Shown in pieces: positions 45,138-54,774 of a stretch of 59,389 nt of DNA (its first letter is position 1; the number at the start of each line of letters is the position of its first letter). Below the pieces are notes generated by a model that ran no database searches, was not told the origin of the DNA, and saw only the letters and a program-made list of their open reading frames with translations. The position numbers and the translations under genes were made by a program. Source of the stretch: Acidobacteriota bacterium (GTDB lineage: Bacteria > Acidobacteriota > Terriglobia > Acidiferrales > UBA7541); contig JAKASX010000009.1 of NCBI GenBank assembly GCA_021818865.1, forward strand, positions 1 through 59,389, read 5' to 3'.

Positions 45138-45864
45138 CGGTCGCGCGCCGGACCAATTGCGCCCGGTGCGGATGACGCCCGATTTCATTCCCACAGCCGA
45201 AGGCAGCGTGCTGATCGAGATTGGAAACACGCGCGTTGTCGTCACAGCATCGGTGGAAGACACCGTGCCGCAATTCCTGCGCGGGGGCGGGCGCGGCTGG
45301 GTGACCAGCGAGTATGCAATGCTGCCGCGAGCAACCGAACAACGTACCGCGCGCGAATCCTCGCGCGGCCGGCCGTCGGGCCGCACGCTGGAAATTCAGC
45401 GGCTGGTGGGACGGGCCTTGCGCTCGGTGACGGACACCGCTGCGCTGGGTGAGCGCACGATCTGGATCGATTGCGACGTGTTGCAGGCCGACGGCGGCAC
45501 GCGAACCGCCTCGATCACCGGCGGGTTCGTCGCCCTGGCTCTCGCATGCCAACGGCTGGTGGCAGCGGGAATTTTGCGGTCAGTGCCGCTGGCAGATTCG
45601 GTGGCGGCGACGAGCGTCGGCATCGTTGACGACGCTCCCTTGCTCGATCTGGCGTACGACGAGGATTCGCGGGCGCAAGTGGACATGAACGTGGTGATGA
45701 CCGGCGAGGGGCAGCTCGTGGAAATCCAGGCGACCGGCGAAGGACGTGCATTTTCGCACGATGAATTGGGAGATCTGCTCGACCTCGCGGAAAGCGGCAT
45801 CGAGCAACTGAAGGCCGAGCAGCGGGCGCTGCTCCAAATGGATTTCCGTGGCCGCCGCCGCTAA
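45124..45864 (+). CDS. rph: Ribonuclease PH
   Basis: A 246-residue phosphorolytic 3'-5' exoribonuclease that trims tRNA 3' ends. Signatures: [92 protein letters not shown] and [21 protein letters not shown]. The start is ATG 45124 with AAGGGGTGAAC upstream; it lies within the GerMN gene end. It overlaps rdgB by 17 bases, and the rph-rdgB order is common in bacteria. Confidence 0.95.
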   Translation: MARSDGRAPDQLRPVRMTPDFIPTAEGSVLIEIGNTRVVVTASVEDTVPQFLRGGGRGWVTSEYAMLPRATEQRTARESSRGRPSGRTLEIQRLVGRALRSVTDTAALGERTIWIDCDVLQADGGTRTASITGGFVALALACQRLVAAGILRSVPLADSVAATSVGIVDDAPLLDLAYDEDSRAQVDMNVVMTGEGQLVEIQATGEGRAFSHDELGDLLDLAESGIEQLKAEQRALLQMDFRGRRR

Positions 45865-46486
45865 GCTCGTCGTCGCCACGTCGAATCCCGGCAAGCTCGT
45901 CGAATATCGTTCTATGGCCGGACCCTCCGAGACTCTTCAGTTGGATTTGCTTCCTGGTTTCGCTTCCCTGCCCGAATTCGAGGAAACCGCGCCGACGTTC
46001 GCCGAGAATGCGGCGGGAAAAGCGCTCCATTACAGCCGATTCACCGACGATCTTCTGCTCGCCGAGGATTCCGGGCTCGTTGTGCCGGTGCTCGGCGGCG
46101 CGCCCGGGCCGCTATCGGCGCGCTGGGCCGGTCCCGGCGCAAGCGACGCCGATCGCGTGCAAAAACTGCTTCGCGAAGTGGACGACCGGCCGGCGGGCGA
46201 ACGGGAAGCGCGATTCGTGGCCGTCGTCGCGCTGGCTCGGCGCGGCCGGATGGTGGCGATTTTTTCTGATTTCGTGGCCGGCGTCCTGGCGAGGGAGCCG
46301 CGCGGGCAGGACGGCTTCGGCTACGATCCGATTTTCCTCTTCGAGCCGCTCGGCCGCACGTTCGCCGAATTGAGCCGCGAAGAAAAGAACCGGTACAGCC
46401 ACCGCGGACGCGCCTTTCGCAAGGTGCTGGCGTTCTTGCATTCGCGCGAAAACGGGCTTTTGCTGGACGCCTTGCCGGCCAGGTGA
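45848..46486 (+). CDS. rdgB: RdgB/HAM1 non-canonical purine NTP pyrophosphatase
   Basis: A 212-residue enzyme hydrolysing dITP, ITP and XTP to monophosphates, preventing incorporation of deaminated purines. It has the SNPGKLVEY motif near the start, [42 protein letters not shown] and [11 protein letters not shown], all family hallmarks. The start is GTG 45848 inside rph. It is followed by a 48-base gap to nth, where a new promoter-like box appears. Confidence 0.94.
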   Translation: MAAAAKLVVATSNPGKLVEYRSMAGPSETLQLDLLPGFASLPEFEETAPTFAENAAGKALHYSRFTDDLLLAEDSGLVVPVLGGAPGPLSARWAGPGASDADRVQKLLREVDDRPAGEREARFVAVVALARRGRMVAIFSDFVAGVLAREPRGQDGFGYDPIFLFEPLGRTFAELSREEKNRYSHRGRAFRKVLAFLHSRENGLLLDALPAR

Positions 46487-46534
46487 GACGCGGCGCGGGG
46501 CTCGGGCTGTGCTATAGTGCGCGTCGGGAAAGTC

Positions 46535-47260
46535 ATGGCCAAGTCGGCAGCGAAAATGAAAACTTCGAAGAAGCGCGGTGCGGCTAAGACGGCCCGTCCG
46601 GGTTCGCCATCGGGCGCCAATCCGCGGCGCGTGCGCAAAATCCTGGCCGGGCTGGACAAAGCTTATCCCGCGGCGCAGTGCGAATTGCATCACGAGAACG
46701 CATTCCAGCTTCTCGTCGCGACCATCCTTTCCGCGCAGTGCACCGACGAGCGCGTGAACAAAGTGACACCCGGCCTTTTCGCCAAATATCCCTCGCCGAA
46801 GCATTTCGCCCACGTCGATCCCGGCGAACTCGAACGGGACATCCGCTCGACCGGTTTCTTCCGCAACAAGGCGAAATCCGTCATCGGCGCAAGCCGCCGC
46901 ATCGAGCAGGAATTCGATGGGCGCGTGCCGCGCTCGATGGACGAAATGCTCACGCTGCCGGGCGTGGCGCGGAAAACGGCGAACGTGGTGCTGGGAACCG
47001 CGTTCGGAATCCCATCGGGTGTGGTGGTGGATACGCACGTGCAGCGGCTGGCGCAACGTCTCGATTTGACGAAGCAGACCGACCCGAAAAAGATCGAACA
47101 GGACCTGATGAAGGCGCTGCCGCAGGACCGCTGGATTCTCTTTTCCCACCAGCTTATTTGGCACGGCCGGCGCGTTTGCCAGGCGCGCAGGCCGAAGTGC
47201 GCCGATTGCGTGCTGGAAAAGGTCTGCACTTCCAAGGACAAAACGTATTCCAGCAGCTGA
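46535..47260 (+). CDS. nth: Endonuclease III (DNA glycosylase/AP lyase)
   Basis: A 241-residue base-excision-repair enzyme. The helix-hairpin-helix LPGVARKTANVVLG carries the catalytic lysine, and VVDTHVQRLAQRL the catalytic aspartate. The iron-sulfur loop CQARRPKCADCVLEKVC closes the C-terminus. A ~35-residue basic Lys/Ala-rich N-terminal leader precedes the fold. The ATG at 46535 is preferred over GTG 46517, because TATAGT at 46513-46518 is a good -10 box that would overlap the latter. The short leader GGGAAAG can serve as ribosome site. It follows rph-rdgB but probably has its own promoter. Confidence 0.94.
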   Translation: MAKSAAKMKTSKKRGAAKTARPGSPSGANPRRVRKILAGLDKAYPAAQCELHHENAFQLLVATILSAQCTDERVNKVTPGLFAKYPSPKHFAHVDPGELERDIRSTGFFRNKAKSVIGASRRIEQEFDGRVPRSMDEMLTLPGVARKTANVVLGTAFGIPSGVVVDTHVQRLAQRLDLTKQTDPKKIEQDLMKALPQDRWILFSHQLIWHGRRVCQARRPKCADCVLEKVCTSKDKTYSSS

Positions 47261-47290
47261 GCGGGGCACAACGGTACGCCGCGGCCTCCG

Positions 47291-49732
47291 CTAGATGCTC
47301 TTCAAGTCCCAGATTTCGCGAGCGTAATCCTTCACGGTGCGATCGCTCGAAAAACGGCCGATGCGCGCCACATTCCGAATCGCCATGCTCGTCCACTGAA
47401 CGCGGTCGTTGAACGCCGCCGCCGCTTTCCCGTGTTCCTCGATGTAGGTCGGCAGATCCGCCAGATGAAAGTGCGGATCGTCGGAATCGAGCACCGTCTG
47501 TGACGCCCAGGTGAAAAGGCCGGGTTCATCGGGGCAGAACCGCTTCGACGCAAAGGCGTCCACCAGCCGCCGGACTCGCGCGTCGCGCTCGTACAATTCC
47601 CTCGGGTGATAGGATTCGGTTTCTCGCATCGCCCGCAGTTTGTCCGCAGTGAGGCCGAAAATGAACATATTCTCCGGACCCACCTGATCGAGAATCTCGA
47701 CGTTCGCGCCATCGAGCGTGCCGATGGTCACCGCTCCATTGAGCGCGAGCTTCATGCTGCTGGTTCCCGAGGCTTCCGTCCCGGCGGCGGAAATCTGCTC
47801 GCTGAGATCGGCGGCAGGGAGAATGGCTTCGGCGAGCGAGACGCGGTAATCGGCGAGAAACGCCACCTTGATCCAATCCCTCGCGCGCGGATCGCTGTTG
47901 ATGGCGCGGGCCACGTTGTGGATCAGTTTGATGATCTGCTTCGCGCGACGGTATCCCGGCGCTGCCTTTCCGGCGAACACGTAGGTGCGTGGCGCGCTTG
48001 GCGGCTTGCCGTCCTCGACGAGCGCCAGATATTCGTCCACCACGTGAAGGACGTTCAGCAACTGGCGTTTGTAGGCGTGAATACGCTTGGCCTGGATGTC
48101 GAAAAGGGAATCCGGATCGGCCTTGACGCGCGAGGAATCCCAAAGCAGGGCCGCGAGTTTTTCCTTGTTGGCGCGCTTGATTGTGTGAAACTCGGACTGG
48201 AAGCCGGCGTCGCCGGCAACTCGTTCGAGCCCGCGCAGATGCTCGAGATCGGTTATCCAGGCGTCGCCGATTGTCGAGGAAATCAGATCGGCGAGGGCGG
48301 GATTGGCTTCGAGCAGCCACCGCCGCTGCGTGATGCCGTTCGTCTTGTTGTTGAATCGTTCCGGCCAAAACTGGTGGAAATCGGGAACGAGGGTCGTTTC
48401 GAGCAAACCGGTGTGGATGACCGATACGCCGTTCACCGAATGGCTGCCAACGATCGCCAAATTCACCATGCGCACTTGTTTCGGCAGGGATTCCTCGACG
48501 AGCGACATCCGGTTGATCCGGCTCGTTTCTCCCGGGAAGGCCGCGTTCACCTGCTGCAGGAAGCGCCGGTTGATTTCATAGATCACCTCCAAATGGCGCG
48601 GCAGCGTGTATTCGAGCAGTGGAATCGGCCACTTCTCCAGCGCTTCCGGCGCGAGCGTATGGTTGGTATATGCCAGCGTGGCCTGGGTGATTTCCCACGC
48701 TTCGGCCCAGGGGAGTTCCTTTTCGTCCACAAGAATCCGCATCAATTCGGCGACGGCGAGAGCGGGGTGGGTGTCGTTCAGCTGGATCGCGGTTTTCGCG
48801 GAAAATTCGCGAAACGACGAGTGATTCCTCTCGTATTGGCGAACGATGTCCCGCAGCGCGCACGCCACCAGAAAATATTCCTGCAACAGGCGCAGCTCGT
48901 GGCCGCCAATCACGGCGTCGGAGGGGTAAAGAACCTTCGAAACGTTTTCCGAGGCGATTTTCTGCTCGACGGCCTTGAAGTAATCGCCGTCGTTGAAAAT
49001 CTGCATGTCGAAATCGCGTGAGGAACGTGCGGAATAGAGCCGCAGGAAATGCACGGCGCGTCCGCCGTAGCCGGGAACGAGCATGTCGTGAGGCACGCCG
49101 ACGAGCAGTTTCCAATCCATCCACATCGGGTTGTACACGCCGTGGCGATCCACGCCGTGCTCGATTCGGCCGTATACCGGCACCAGGCACGCCTCGTCGG
49201 GCCGCGCGATTTCCCAGGGACTCGACTGGGCCAGCCAGTTATCCGGCTTTTCCCGCTGGTATCCGTCGTCGATCTCCTGCTTGAACAGGCCGTATTCGTA
49301 GTTGATCCCGTAGCCGTAGCCGGGCATGCCGAGCGTGGCGAGCGAATCGAGAAAGCAGGCCGCGAGTCGGCCGAGCCCGCCGTTGCCGAGCGCGGCGTCG
49401 GGTTCGCTGCGCTCGATCTCCCCCAGATCCGCGCCGAGCCGCGCGAGCGCCTCGCGGCAGGATTCGCGAAGGCCGAGGTTGCGCAGATTGTTGCCGAGCG
49501 ATTGGCCGATCAGGAATTCGATGGAAAGGTAATGCAAACGCTTCGGATCGGTCTGGCGGTATCGCTCCTCGGTGGCCAGCATGGCGTCCACCATGCGGTC
49601 GCGCACGGCCAGCGCGACGGCGGCGAATCGCTCGTGCGGAGAAAGATCGGGCCACGCCTTGCCCAGGGAATATTTGGCGTGGCGGCAGATGGCTTCCTGG
49701 ATTTCCGAAACGGAAGTGGGCGCGGCATTCAC
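47291..49732 (-). CDS. glgP: Glycogen/starch alpha-glucan phosphorylase
   Basis: An 813-residue family GT35 phosphorylase. It shows YLSIEFLIGQSLGNNLRNLG near the start, NYEYGLFKQEI, the LNDTHPALAVAELMRIL motif, RIHAYKRQLLN and the PLP lysine in EASGTSSMKLALNGA. It releases glucose 1-phosphate from reserve glucan. The length equals that of bacterial GlgP. A GTG start at 49732 follows the STAS gene by 30 bases, so it is probably the third gene of the sensor-STAS-glgP unit. This suggests glycogen breakdown under control of, or with, a stress-signalling switch. Confidence 0.95.
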   Translation of the reverse strand: MNAAPTSVSEIQEAICRHAKYSLGKAWPDLSPHERFAAVALAVRDRMVDAMLATEERYRQTDPKRLHYLSIEFLIGQSLGNNLRNLGLRESCREALARLGADLGEIERSEPDAALGNGGLGRLAACFLDSLATLGMPGYGYGINYEYGLFKQEIDDGYQREKPDNWLAQSSPWEIARPDEACLVPVYGRIEHGVDRHGVYNPMWMDWKLLVGVPHDMLVPGYGGRAVHFLRLYSARSSRDFDMQIFNDGDYFKAVEQKIASENVSKVLYPSDAVIGGHELRLLQEYFLVACALRDIVRQYERNHSSFREFSAKTAIQLNDTHPALAVAELMRILVDEKELPWAEAWEITQATLAYTNHTLAPEALEKWPIPLLEYTLPRHLEVIYEINRRFLQQVNAAFPGETSRINRMSLVEESLPKQVRMVNLAIVGSHSVNGVSVIHTGLLETTLVPDFHQFWPERFNNKTNGITQRRWLLEANPALADLISSTIGDAWITDLEHLRGLERVAGDAGFQSEFHTIKRANKEKLAALLWDSSRVKADPDSLFDIQAKRIHAYKRQLLNVLHVVDEYLALVEDGKPPSAPRTYVFAGKAAPGYRRAKQIIKLIHNVARAINSDPRARDWIKVAFLADYRVSLAEAILPAADLSEQISAAGTEASGTSSMKLALNGAVTIGTLDGANVEILDQVGPENMFIFGLTADKLRAMRETESYHPRELYERDARVRRLVDAFASKRFCPDEPGLFTWASQTVLDSDDPHFHLADLPTYIEEHGKAAAAFNDRVQWTSMAIRNVARIGRFSSDRTVKDYAREIWDLKSI

Positions 49733-49762
49733 GGGCGGGATCCTCGCTCGACCAGGGCTGGG

Positions 49763-50128
49763 TCAGCCGGAAAACGCCCGCACGGCTTCCTCCCGCGTGG
49801 GGAAAATATCGAAGATGCGATGCATGCGAACCAGCTCGAAGGTGGAGCGGACCTGCTTCGACATTCCGCAAAGCTTCAAATCGCCGCCTTTGGCGCTCAG
49901 CTGCCGGAGGCAGGAAAGCACCGCGCCCAGGCCGGAACTATCGATGAAGCGCAGGCGGCTGAAATCCATCACCACGCGCGTATCGGATTCGAGCACGGGC
50001 GCCATATCTCGCTTGAACTCGCCGGCGTTGCTGGCGTCCAGTTCATCGACGGGGATCATGGCGATGGTCACGCTTTCCGTCTTTTCGACCGGTATTTCCA
50101 TGGGCTCTCGCTTTCGCTCGGTTGTCAC
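49763..50128 (-). CDS. STAS-domain anti-anti-sigma factor
   Basis: A 121-residue SpoIIAA/RsbV-like protein with the phosphorylatable serine region MDFSRLRFIDSSGLGAVLSCL and the closing GMSKQVRSTFELVRMHRIF. In partner switching, the unphosphorylated form captures an anti-sigma kinase and frees its sigma factor. The GTG start overlaps the TGA stop of the upstream sensor gene (GTGA), so the two are translationally coupled. The preceding gene encodes both a SpoIIE-type phosphatase and a HATPase domain, its natural phosphatase and kinase. Confidence 0.93.
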   Translation of the reverse strand: MTTERKREPMEIPVEKTESVTIAMIPVDELDASNAGEFKRDMAPVLESDTRVVMDFSRLRFIDSSGLGAVLSCLRQLSAKGGDLKLCGMSKQVRSTFELVRMHRIFDIFPTREEAVRAFSG

Positions 50129-53100
50129 TTGCAGATTTTAACCAGCTCCACGCAATGTCTGCCACGTTCGTCGCGGTAATACTGCACGCCGTCGGTGCTC
50201 TGGGCGATCAGGAAAACGCCAAATCCGGATTCTTGGGACGCGTTCATCTCCGGCAACCGCACGCTCGAAGGATCGAACGCGTCGCCCAGATGGCGCAGCC
50301 GGATGAAGACGCGGCCGGGAAAAGCCTCCAGCTCGAGTCGAATCCATTGCCCCGGACGGCCATGGTAGGCGTGCTTCATGATGTTGCTGGCCGCTTCGTT
50401 CACCGCCAGCTCCAGCGCGCAGGTGCCATTCTCATCGATCGACCGTCCGGGAAGCGAGCGGCAGAATTCGCGCACGAACTGCCGCGCGCGGCGCAGATGG
50501 ACGAGATCGCTTTCGAATTCCATGTCCGCGCGCGCGATCGGCGGCCCGATTTCCTGCACGCGGATCGCGACGCCGGTCAGATCGTCGGCCAAATGGTCGG
50601 ATTCGGAAAAGGAGATGACGGCGCGCCGGATCGCCTCGACCAGCGCGTCGGGAGCGAGCGAGCGGTTGTTTCGCACGCACTGTTCCAGGCGCTCGGAGCC
50701 GTAAATCTGCCGGGCCGGATTGCGGGCCTCCGTGATCCCGTCGGAAAAAAGCAGCAGCAGGTCGTCCGATTGCAAGGGGATGGAAATCTGCTCGTACACC
50801 TCATCTTCGCGGACTCCCAGAGGGAGATTATCGCCGTGCAGCACCTCGAGGGCGCCCGTCTGCCCGCGGACGCGCAGGATGCCGGTGTGCCCGCAATCCA
50901 CCAGATCCAGACGGCGGCGGCTCGGATTGAGGCGCACGTAGGAAAGCGTGACGAAGCTTTCCAGCCCGATCAGATCGCTCACGATGGCGGCGTGGGCCAG
51001 CATCACGATTTCCTTGGGCTGTGGGATTTCGCGGCCTTTCGAACGGTCCAACAGGCTGCTCAGCGCTTTCAGAAATTGGGTTTTCGTCGCGGCGCCAAGT
51101 AGCGCGGCGGGGATTCCCTTGCCCATCACGTCCCCAACGATCACGTCGAGGGACTGATCCTGATGCTTGATGAAAATGTAGAAATCGCCGGCGATCCTCT
51201 GCGACGGCACGGTGAGCGCGGCCACCTGCAGGCCGGAAATATCCCTGGGCGGCGGATCGAGCAGCAGCGTCTGCTGGATGCGGAACCCGACTTCGCTTTC
51301 CCGCTCGCGCGCTTGTTCGATCTGGGCGTTCGCCGCTTCGAGTTGCGCGGTGCGCCGGGCGACGCGATCCTCGAGGTCGGCGTTAAGCTGGCGAATCTCC
51401 TCTTCCGCACGGTTGCGTTCCGCGCGGGTGCGCAGCGTGGCGATTCCAAAAGCGAGATCGGACGCGAGCTCCGAGAGGAGCTGAACCTCCTCGGCACCGA
51501 AAATGTCCGGCTCGGAGGCGTAAATCAGCAGCGCACCAAAGGGATCCGAATCGATGAGCAATGGAATGGAAGCGACCGAGGCGTAGCCGCGCCGAAGCGC
51601 CTCTTCGCGCCACGGGGCCATGTGCGGATCGGTGGCGATATTCCGCGAAACAACCGCCTGGCGCGTGCGAATGCAACTGCCGGCCGGGCCGCGGCCGCGC
51701 TCGTCATCGGCCCAAGTGGCTTGCACGACATTCAAGTAGCCGGCCTCGAATCCCGCCTTGGCCAGCGGCAGCATCGACTTGGCCTCGTCGTGCTCGGCGC
51801 GTCCCACCCAGCAGAAGCGGTACCCGGCCTCGTCCACCACCGTATCGCACACCTGGCGAAGCAGCGTGGATTCGTCGGTGGCGCGCACCAAGGCCTGGTT
51901 GCACTTGCTGAGCGCGCGCTGGGCGCGGTTCATTCGCACCAACTCGGCTTCGCCGCGCTGGCGTTCTATGGCCGAGCCGAGAACGTTGGCGACGGACTGG
52001 AGAAAATCGACTTCGCTGGAAGAAAACGTGCGCCGGCGCGCCGTGTGAGCGCCGAGTACGCCGTAAGGCCCCTCTTTCGTCGAAATCACCACCGAAACTC
52101 CGCTGACCACGCCGTGCTCGTGCAACAAAGCCGTCCCGCGGAAGCGCGTTTCGCTCGGCAAATCCTCGACGATGACCGGTTCGTCCACCGCTAGAGCGTA
52201 ACCAGCCTGCGACTCCTTGCCGAGACCCACCGTCGCATGGCCGACATATCCCGGCTTCCACCCCACGCCCGAGCGCAACAGCAGCGATTCGCGATCGGGC
52301 AGAATCTCCAGAATCTTGCAGAATTCGACCTTCAGGGTGCTCGCGACCTGAGTGGTTGCGTCGTCCACCACCGCCGAAAGAGACCTATGCCGCAGCGCCC
52401 GCTCGCCCAGCTCCGCTACGACCGCCTGCAAATGCGCCACCAGCCGCATCTCGTTTTCCGCGCGCTTTCGCGCGGTGATGTCGTAGACCGTCGCCCGGCT
52501 CATGACGTAATTTCCGTCCGGGTCCGTGACGGCGGTGGCGCTCACCAGGACCGGCAGGCGCGTGCCGTCCTTGCGGACGAGTTCTAATTCGAGGTCGCGC
52601 ATTTCGAGCGTTTTGAGGAACGGGGCGAAGGATTCCCAGAAGCGGGCCTGACTTTCGGGGGCCAGCAGCTCGGCAAATTTCATTTTTCCGGCCACGTCCG
52701 CGCGCGCGTAGCCCAGCCAATCGAGCTCGGTGTCGTTGATCCGGACGATGACGCCATCGGCGTCAAGCGAATGATAGCCGCAGGGGGCGCGGTTGTAGAG
52801 ATCGCGGATTTCCTCGGCGGATTTTCGGAGCGCGGCTTCGGCGAGTTTCCGCTGGGTAATATCCTGGACGGTGCCGTTGCCTTCGATGGCCTTGCCGTCC
52901 TTGTCGAACCGGAGCTGCGCCATCTCGCGAACCCATTTCAGCTCTCCACCCACAAGGATGCGGTGTTCGACGTCGTACGGCGCGCCCTGCAAAGCGTTGG
53001 TCCACGCATGGCGCACGAATTCCCGGTCTTCCGGATGGACGGTTTCGAGAAATACCTCGTAGGTGAGCAGTGCGGATTTGGGCTTTCCAAACATGCGATA

Positions 53101-53556
53101 CACTTCGTCGGACCAGGTCAGCCGGTTTCGCGGCAAATCCAGATGCCAACTGCCGATATGCGCGATCTTTTGCGCGGTCGTGAGGTTTCCCTCGCTTTCG
53201 CGTAGCGCCAACTCGCGGCGCCGGGCACGCTCGGAAAGCTGGCCGGCGGTAATCGCTGTGGTCAGAAAGGCGAACAGGGCGATCCAGTCGCGGGGATTGG
53301 TGATCGCGAGGGTATGAATCGGATGGACGAAGAAATAAGCGAAACACAACGCGCCCAAAACGGACGCCAGAAGGGCCGGCCCGCTGCCCCACGCGGCCGC
53401 GACGAACAGCACCACCAGCAGCATCCCGAGCGCCACTGTCATACCGTTGACGTGCGCGCGCAATGCGGTGCACACCGCCGTCATGGCAATGACGCCCACG
53501 ACCGCCGTCAAGTAACCCGCGACCTTGCTTCGCAAAACCCTGCTCGAAAACCTCAT
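50125..53556 (-). CDS. Membrane sensor protein: DUF4118-PAS-PAS-GAF-GAF-SpoIIE phosphatase-HATPase
   Basis: A 1143-residue multidomain regulator from the ATG at 53554-53556. From N to C: four transmembrane helices of the KdpD/DUF4118 type (VAGYLTAVVGVIAMTAVCTAL, FFVHPIHTLAI); a PAS-fold domain (HIGSWHLDLPRNRLTWSDEVYRMFG); a second PAS; two GAF domains; a coiled coil (EEEIRQLNADLEDRVARR); a PP2C/SpoIIE phosphatase (VPSQRIAGDFYIFIKH, IVGDVMGKGIPAAL, LVDCGHTGIL, LLLFSDGITEARNP); and a HATPase_c_2 domain (LELAVNEAASNIMKHAY, RHLGDAFDPSS, GFGVFLI). Phosphatase and anti-sigma-kinase modules in one chain are coupled to the STAS gene. The signals sensed are unknown. Confidence 0.92.
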   Translation of the reverse strand: MRFSSRVLRSKVAGYLTAVVGVIAMTAVCTALRAHVNGMTVALGMLLVVLFVAAAWGSGPALLASVLGALCFAYFFVHPIHTLAITNPRDWIALFAFLTTAITAGQLSERARRRELALRESEGNLTTAQKIAHIGSWHLDLPRNRLTWSDEVYRMFGKPKSALLTYEVFLETVHPEDREFVRHAWTNALQGAPYDVEHRILVGGELKWVREMAQLRFDKDGKAIEGNGTVQDITQRKLAEAALRKSAEEIRDLYNRAPCGYHSLDADGVIVRINDTELDWLGYARADVAGKMKFAELLAPESQARFWESFAPFLKTLEMRDLELELVRKDGTRLPVLVSATAVTDPDGNYVMSRATVYDITARKRAENEMRLVAHLQAVVAELGERALRHRSLSAVVDDATTQVASTLKVEFCKILEILPDRESLLLRSGVGWKPGYVGHATVGLGKESQAGYALAVDEPVIVEDLPSETRFRGTALLHEHGVVSGVSVVISTKEGPYGVLGAHTARRRTFSSSEVDFLQSVANVLGSAIERQRGEAELVRMNRAQRALSKCNQALVRATDESTLLRQVCDTVVDEAGYRFCWVGRAEHDEAKSMLPLAKAGFEAGYLNVVQATWADDERGRGPAGSCIRTRQAVVSRNIATDPHMAPWREEALRRGYASVASIPLLIDSDPFGALLIYASEPDIFGAEEVQLLSELASDLAFGIATLRTRAERNRAEEEIRQLNADLEDRVARRTAQLEAANAQIEQARERESEVGFRIQQTLLLDPPPRDISGLQVAALTVPSQRIAGDFYIFIKHQDQSLDVIVGDVMGKGIPAALLGAATKTQFLKALSSLLDRSKGREIPQPKEIVMLAHAAIVSDLIGLESFVTLSYVRLNPSRRRLDLVDCGHTGILRVRGQTGALEVLHGDNLPLGVREDEVYEQISIPLQSDDLLLLFSDGITEARNPARQIYGSERLEQCVRNNRSLAPDALVEAIRRAVISFSESDHLADDLTGVAIRVQEIGPPIARADMEFESDLVHLRRARQFVREFCRSLPGRSIDENGTCALELAVNEAASNIMKHAYHGRPGQWIRLELEAFPGRVFIRLRHLGDAFDPSSVRLPEMNASQESGFGVFLIAQSTDGVQYYRDERGRHCVELVKICK

Positions 53557-53721
53557 GGACCTACCGTTACCTCTACTATACGTCCGCCGAAGGGTTCGCC
53601 GCGACGGTGATCCCGGGCAGGCCCGGACCCGGAGGATTTTTCGGCTTGCCGACATGCGCTCGGCAGACGGCAACGACGCTTGGGCCAAAGACCCATTTTT
53701 CCGGCGGGAACGCGACCCGAA

Positions 53722-54597
53722 TCACCAGCCACGCCAATAGAGGATTTGCACCACAGTCGCGGCGCACAGGCAGTAAACGCCAAACCAGTGCCAGCGGCCC
53801 TGTTCCAGCCAGCGCGAAAGCCAGCGCAAAGCAACGAGGCCGGCCAAAAACGCGCACACCATGCCGAGCAAGCTGGGAGCAAGCGCCGCGCCCCAATGGA
53901 CGGCAACGCCGGTGACGTCTGCCCTGTGCATCAAGCGCCACGCCTCGCGCGCGATTGCCAGCGGCGTGATCGCCACGACCATGGCGAAACTGAAGGATTC
54001 GATTTCCGCTCGATTTCCGCCGTTCAACAAACCGCCGGAAATCGTCGAGCCCGACCGCGAGAAGCCGCGAAACGGTATGGCAAACCCTTGCAGGACGCCC
54101 ATCACCACCGCGTCCAGCCAGCGAATTCCCCGCGCTCTCTTCGCGTTCTCCGCCGCCGGCCGCCGCACCTCGCGTAAGCCGGCGTACAAAATCAGCAAGC
54201 CGACAATGGCCAGCGCCGGGGCGATCCAATTGAGTTTGTGGAACAGCGCTTCGATCGCGGCGTGATGATTTCCATGGCTCAAAATATGCTCGACGAGCAG
54301 GATCAGCGGATAGCCGATGAGCCCGGAAAAGAGCGAGGCCACGAAAACGAGCTGGCAGAAGCGCCAGAAGCGCGCCCACGAAGAGAGGAACTCCTCCATC
54401 CATCGCCGCCAGAAATAGGCGATGACGGCGAACATCGTGCCAGTGTGCAGCATCACGAGCAACAACGCATTCGCCGGCGTCGACATGTTCTCGTGCAGCA
54501 GTTCGGCCATCACGATCACATGGGCCGAACTCGACACCGGCAACAGTTCCGTCAATCCCTGGATCAGCGCCAGGATCACCACATGCAGCCAGTTCAT
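53722..54597 (-). CDS. uppP: Undecaprenyl-diphosphatase (UppP/BacA)
   Basis: A 291-residue membrane enzyme recycling the cell-wall lipid carrier from C55-PP to C55-P. The first catalytic region is LIQGLTELLPVSSSAHVIV (the family has GLTEFLPVSSSGH). The second is FRGFSRSGSTISGGLLNG (family PGxSRSG, here with Arg-Gly in the loop). Eight or so helices are predicted. The ribosome site GGGAGGAGAAC lies before the ATG. High copy confers bacitracin resistance in other bacteria. It stands alone on the minus strand between the sensor gene and the divergent Crp/Fnr regulator. Confidence 0.93.
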   Translation of the reverse strand: MNWLHVVILALIQGLTELLPVSSSAHVIVMAELLHENMSTPANALLLVMLHTGTMFAVIAYFWRRWMEEFLSSWARFWRFCQLVFVASLFSGLIGYPLILLVEHILSHGNHHAAIEALFHKLNWIAPALAIVGLLILYAGLREVRRPAAENAKRARGIRWLDAVVMGVLQGFAIPFRGFSRSGSTISGGLLNGGNRAEIESFSFAMVVAITPLAIAREAWRLMHRADVTGVAVHWGAALAPSLLGMVCAFLAGLVALRWLSRWLEQGRWHWFGVYCLCAATVVQILYWRGW

Positions 54598-54774
54598 GCG
54601 TTCTCCTCCCGGGCATTGTAAACAAAAACGGACTGAAACCCGCTCGCGCTTTCGGGTGAAGTTTCGGATTCACGGGACGCCTGAAAACGGCACCCGGGAG
54701 GGACAACGACTCAGGGCCGCCGGAGCGGACGAAAACGCAGGCGGGGAGTAAAATGGCGCAGGGGGGAGAAACCC

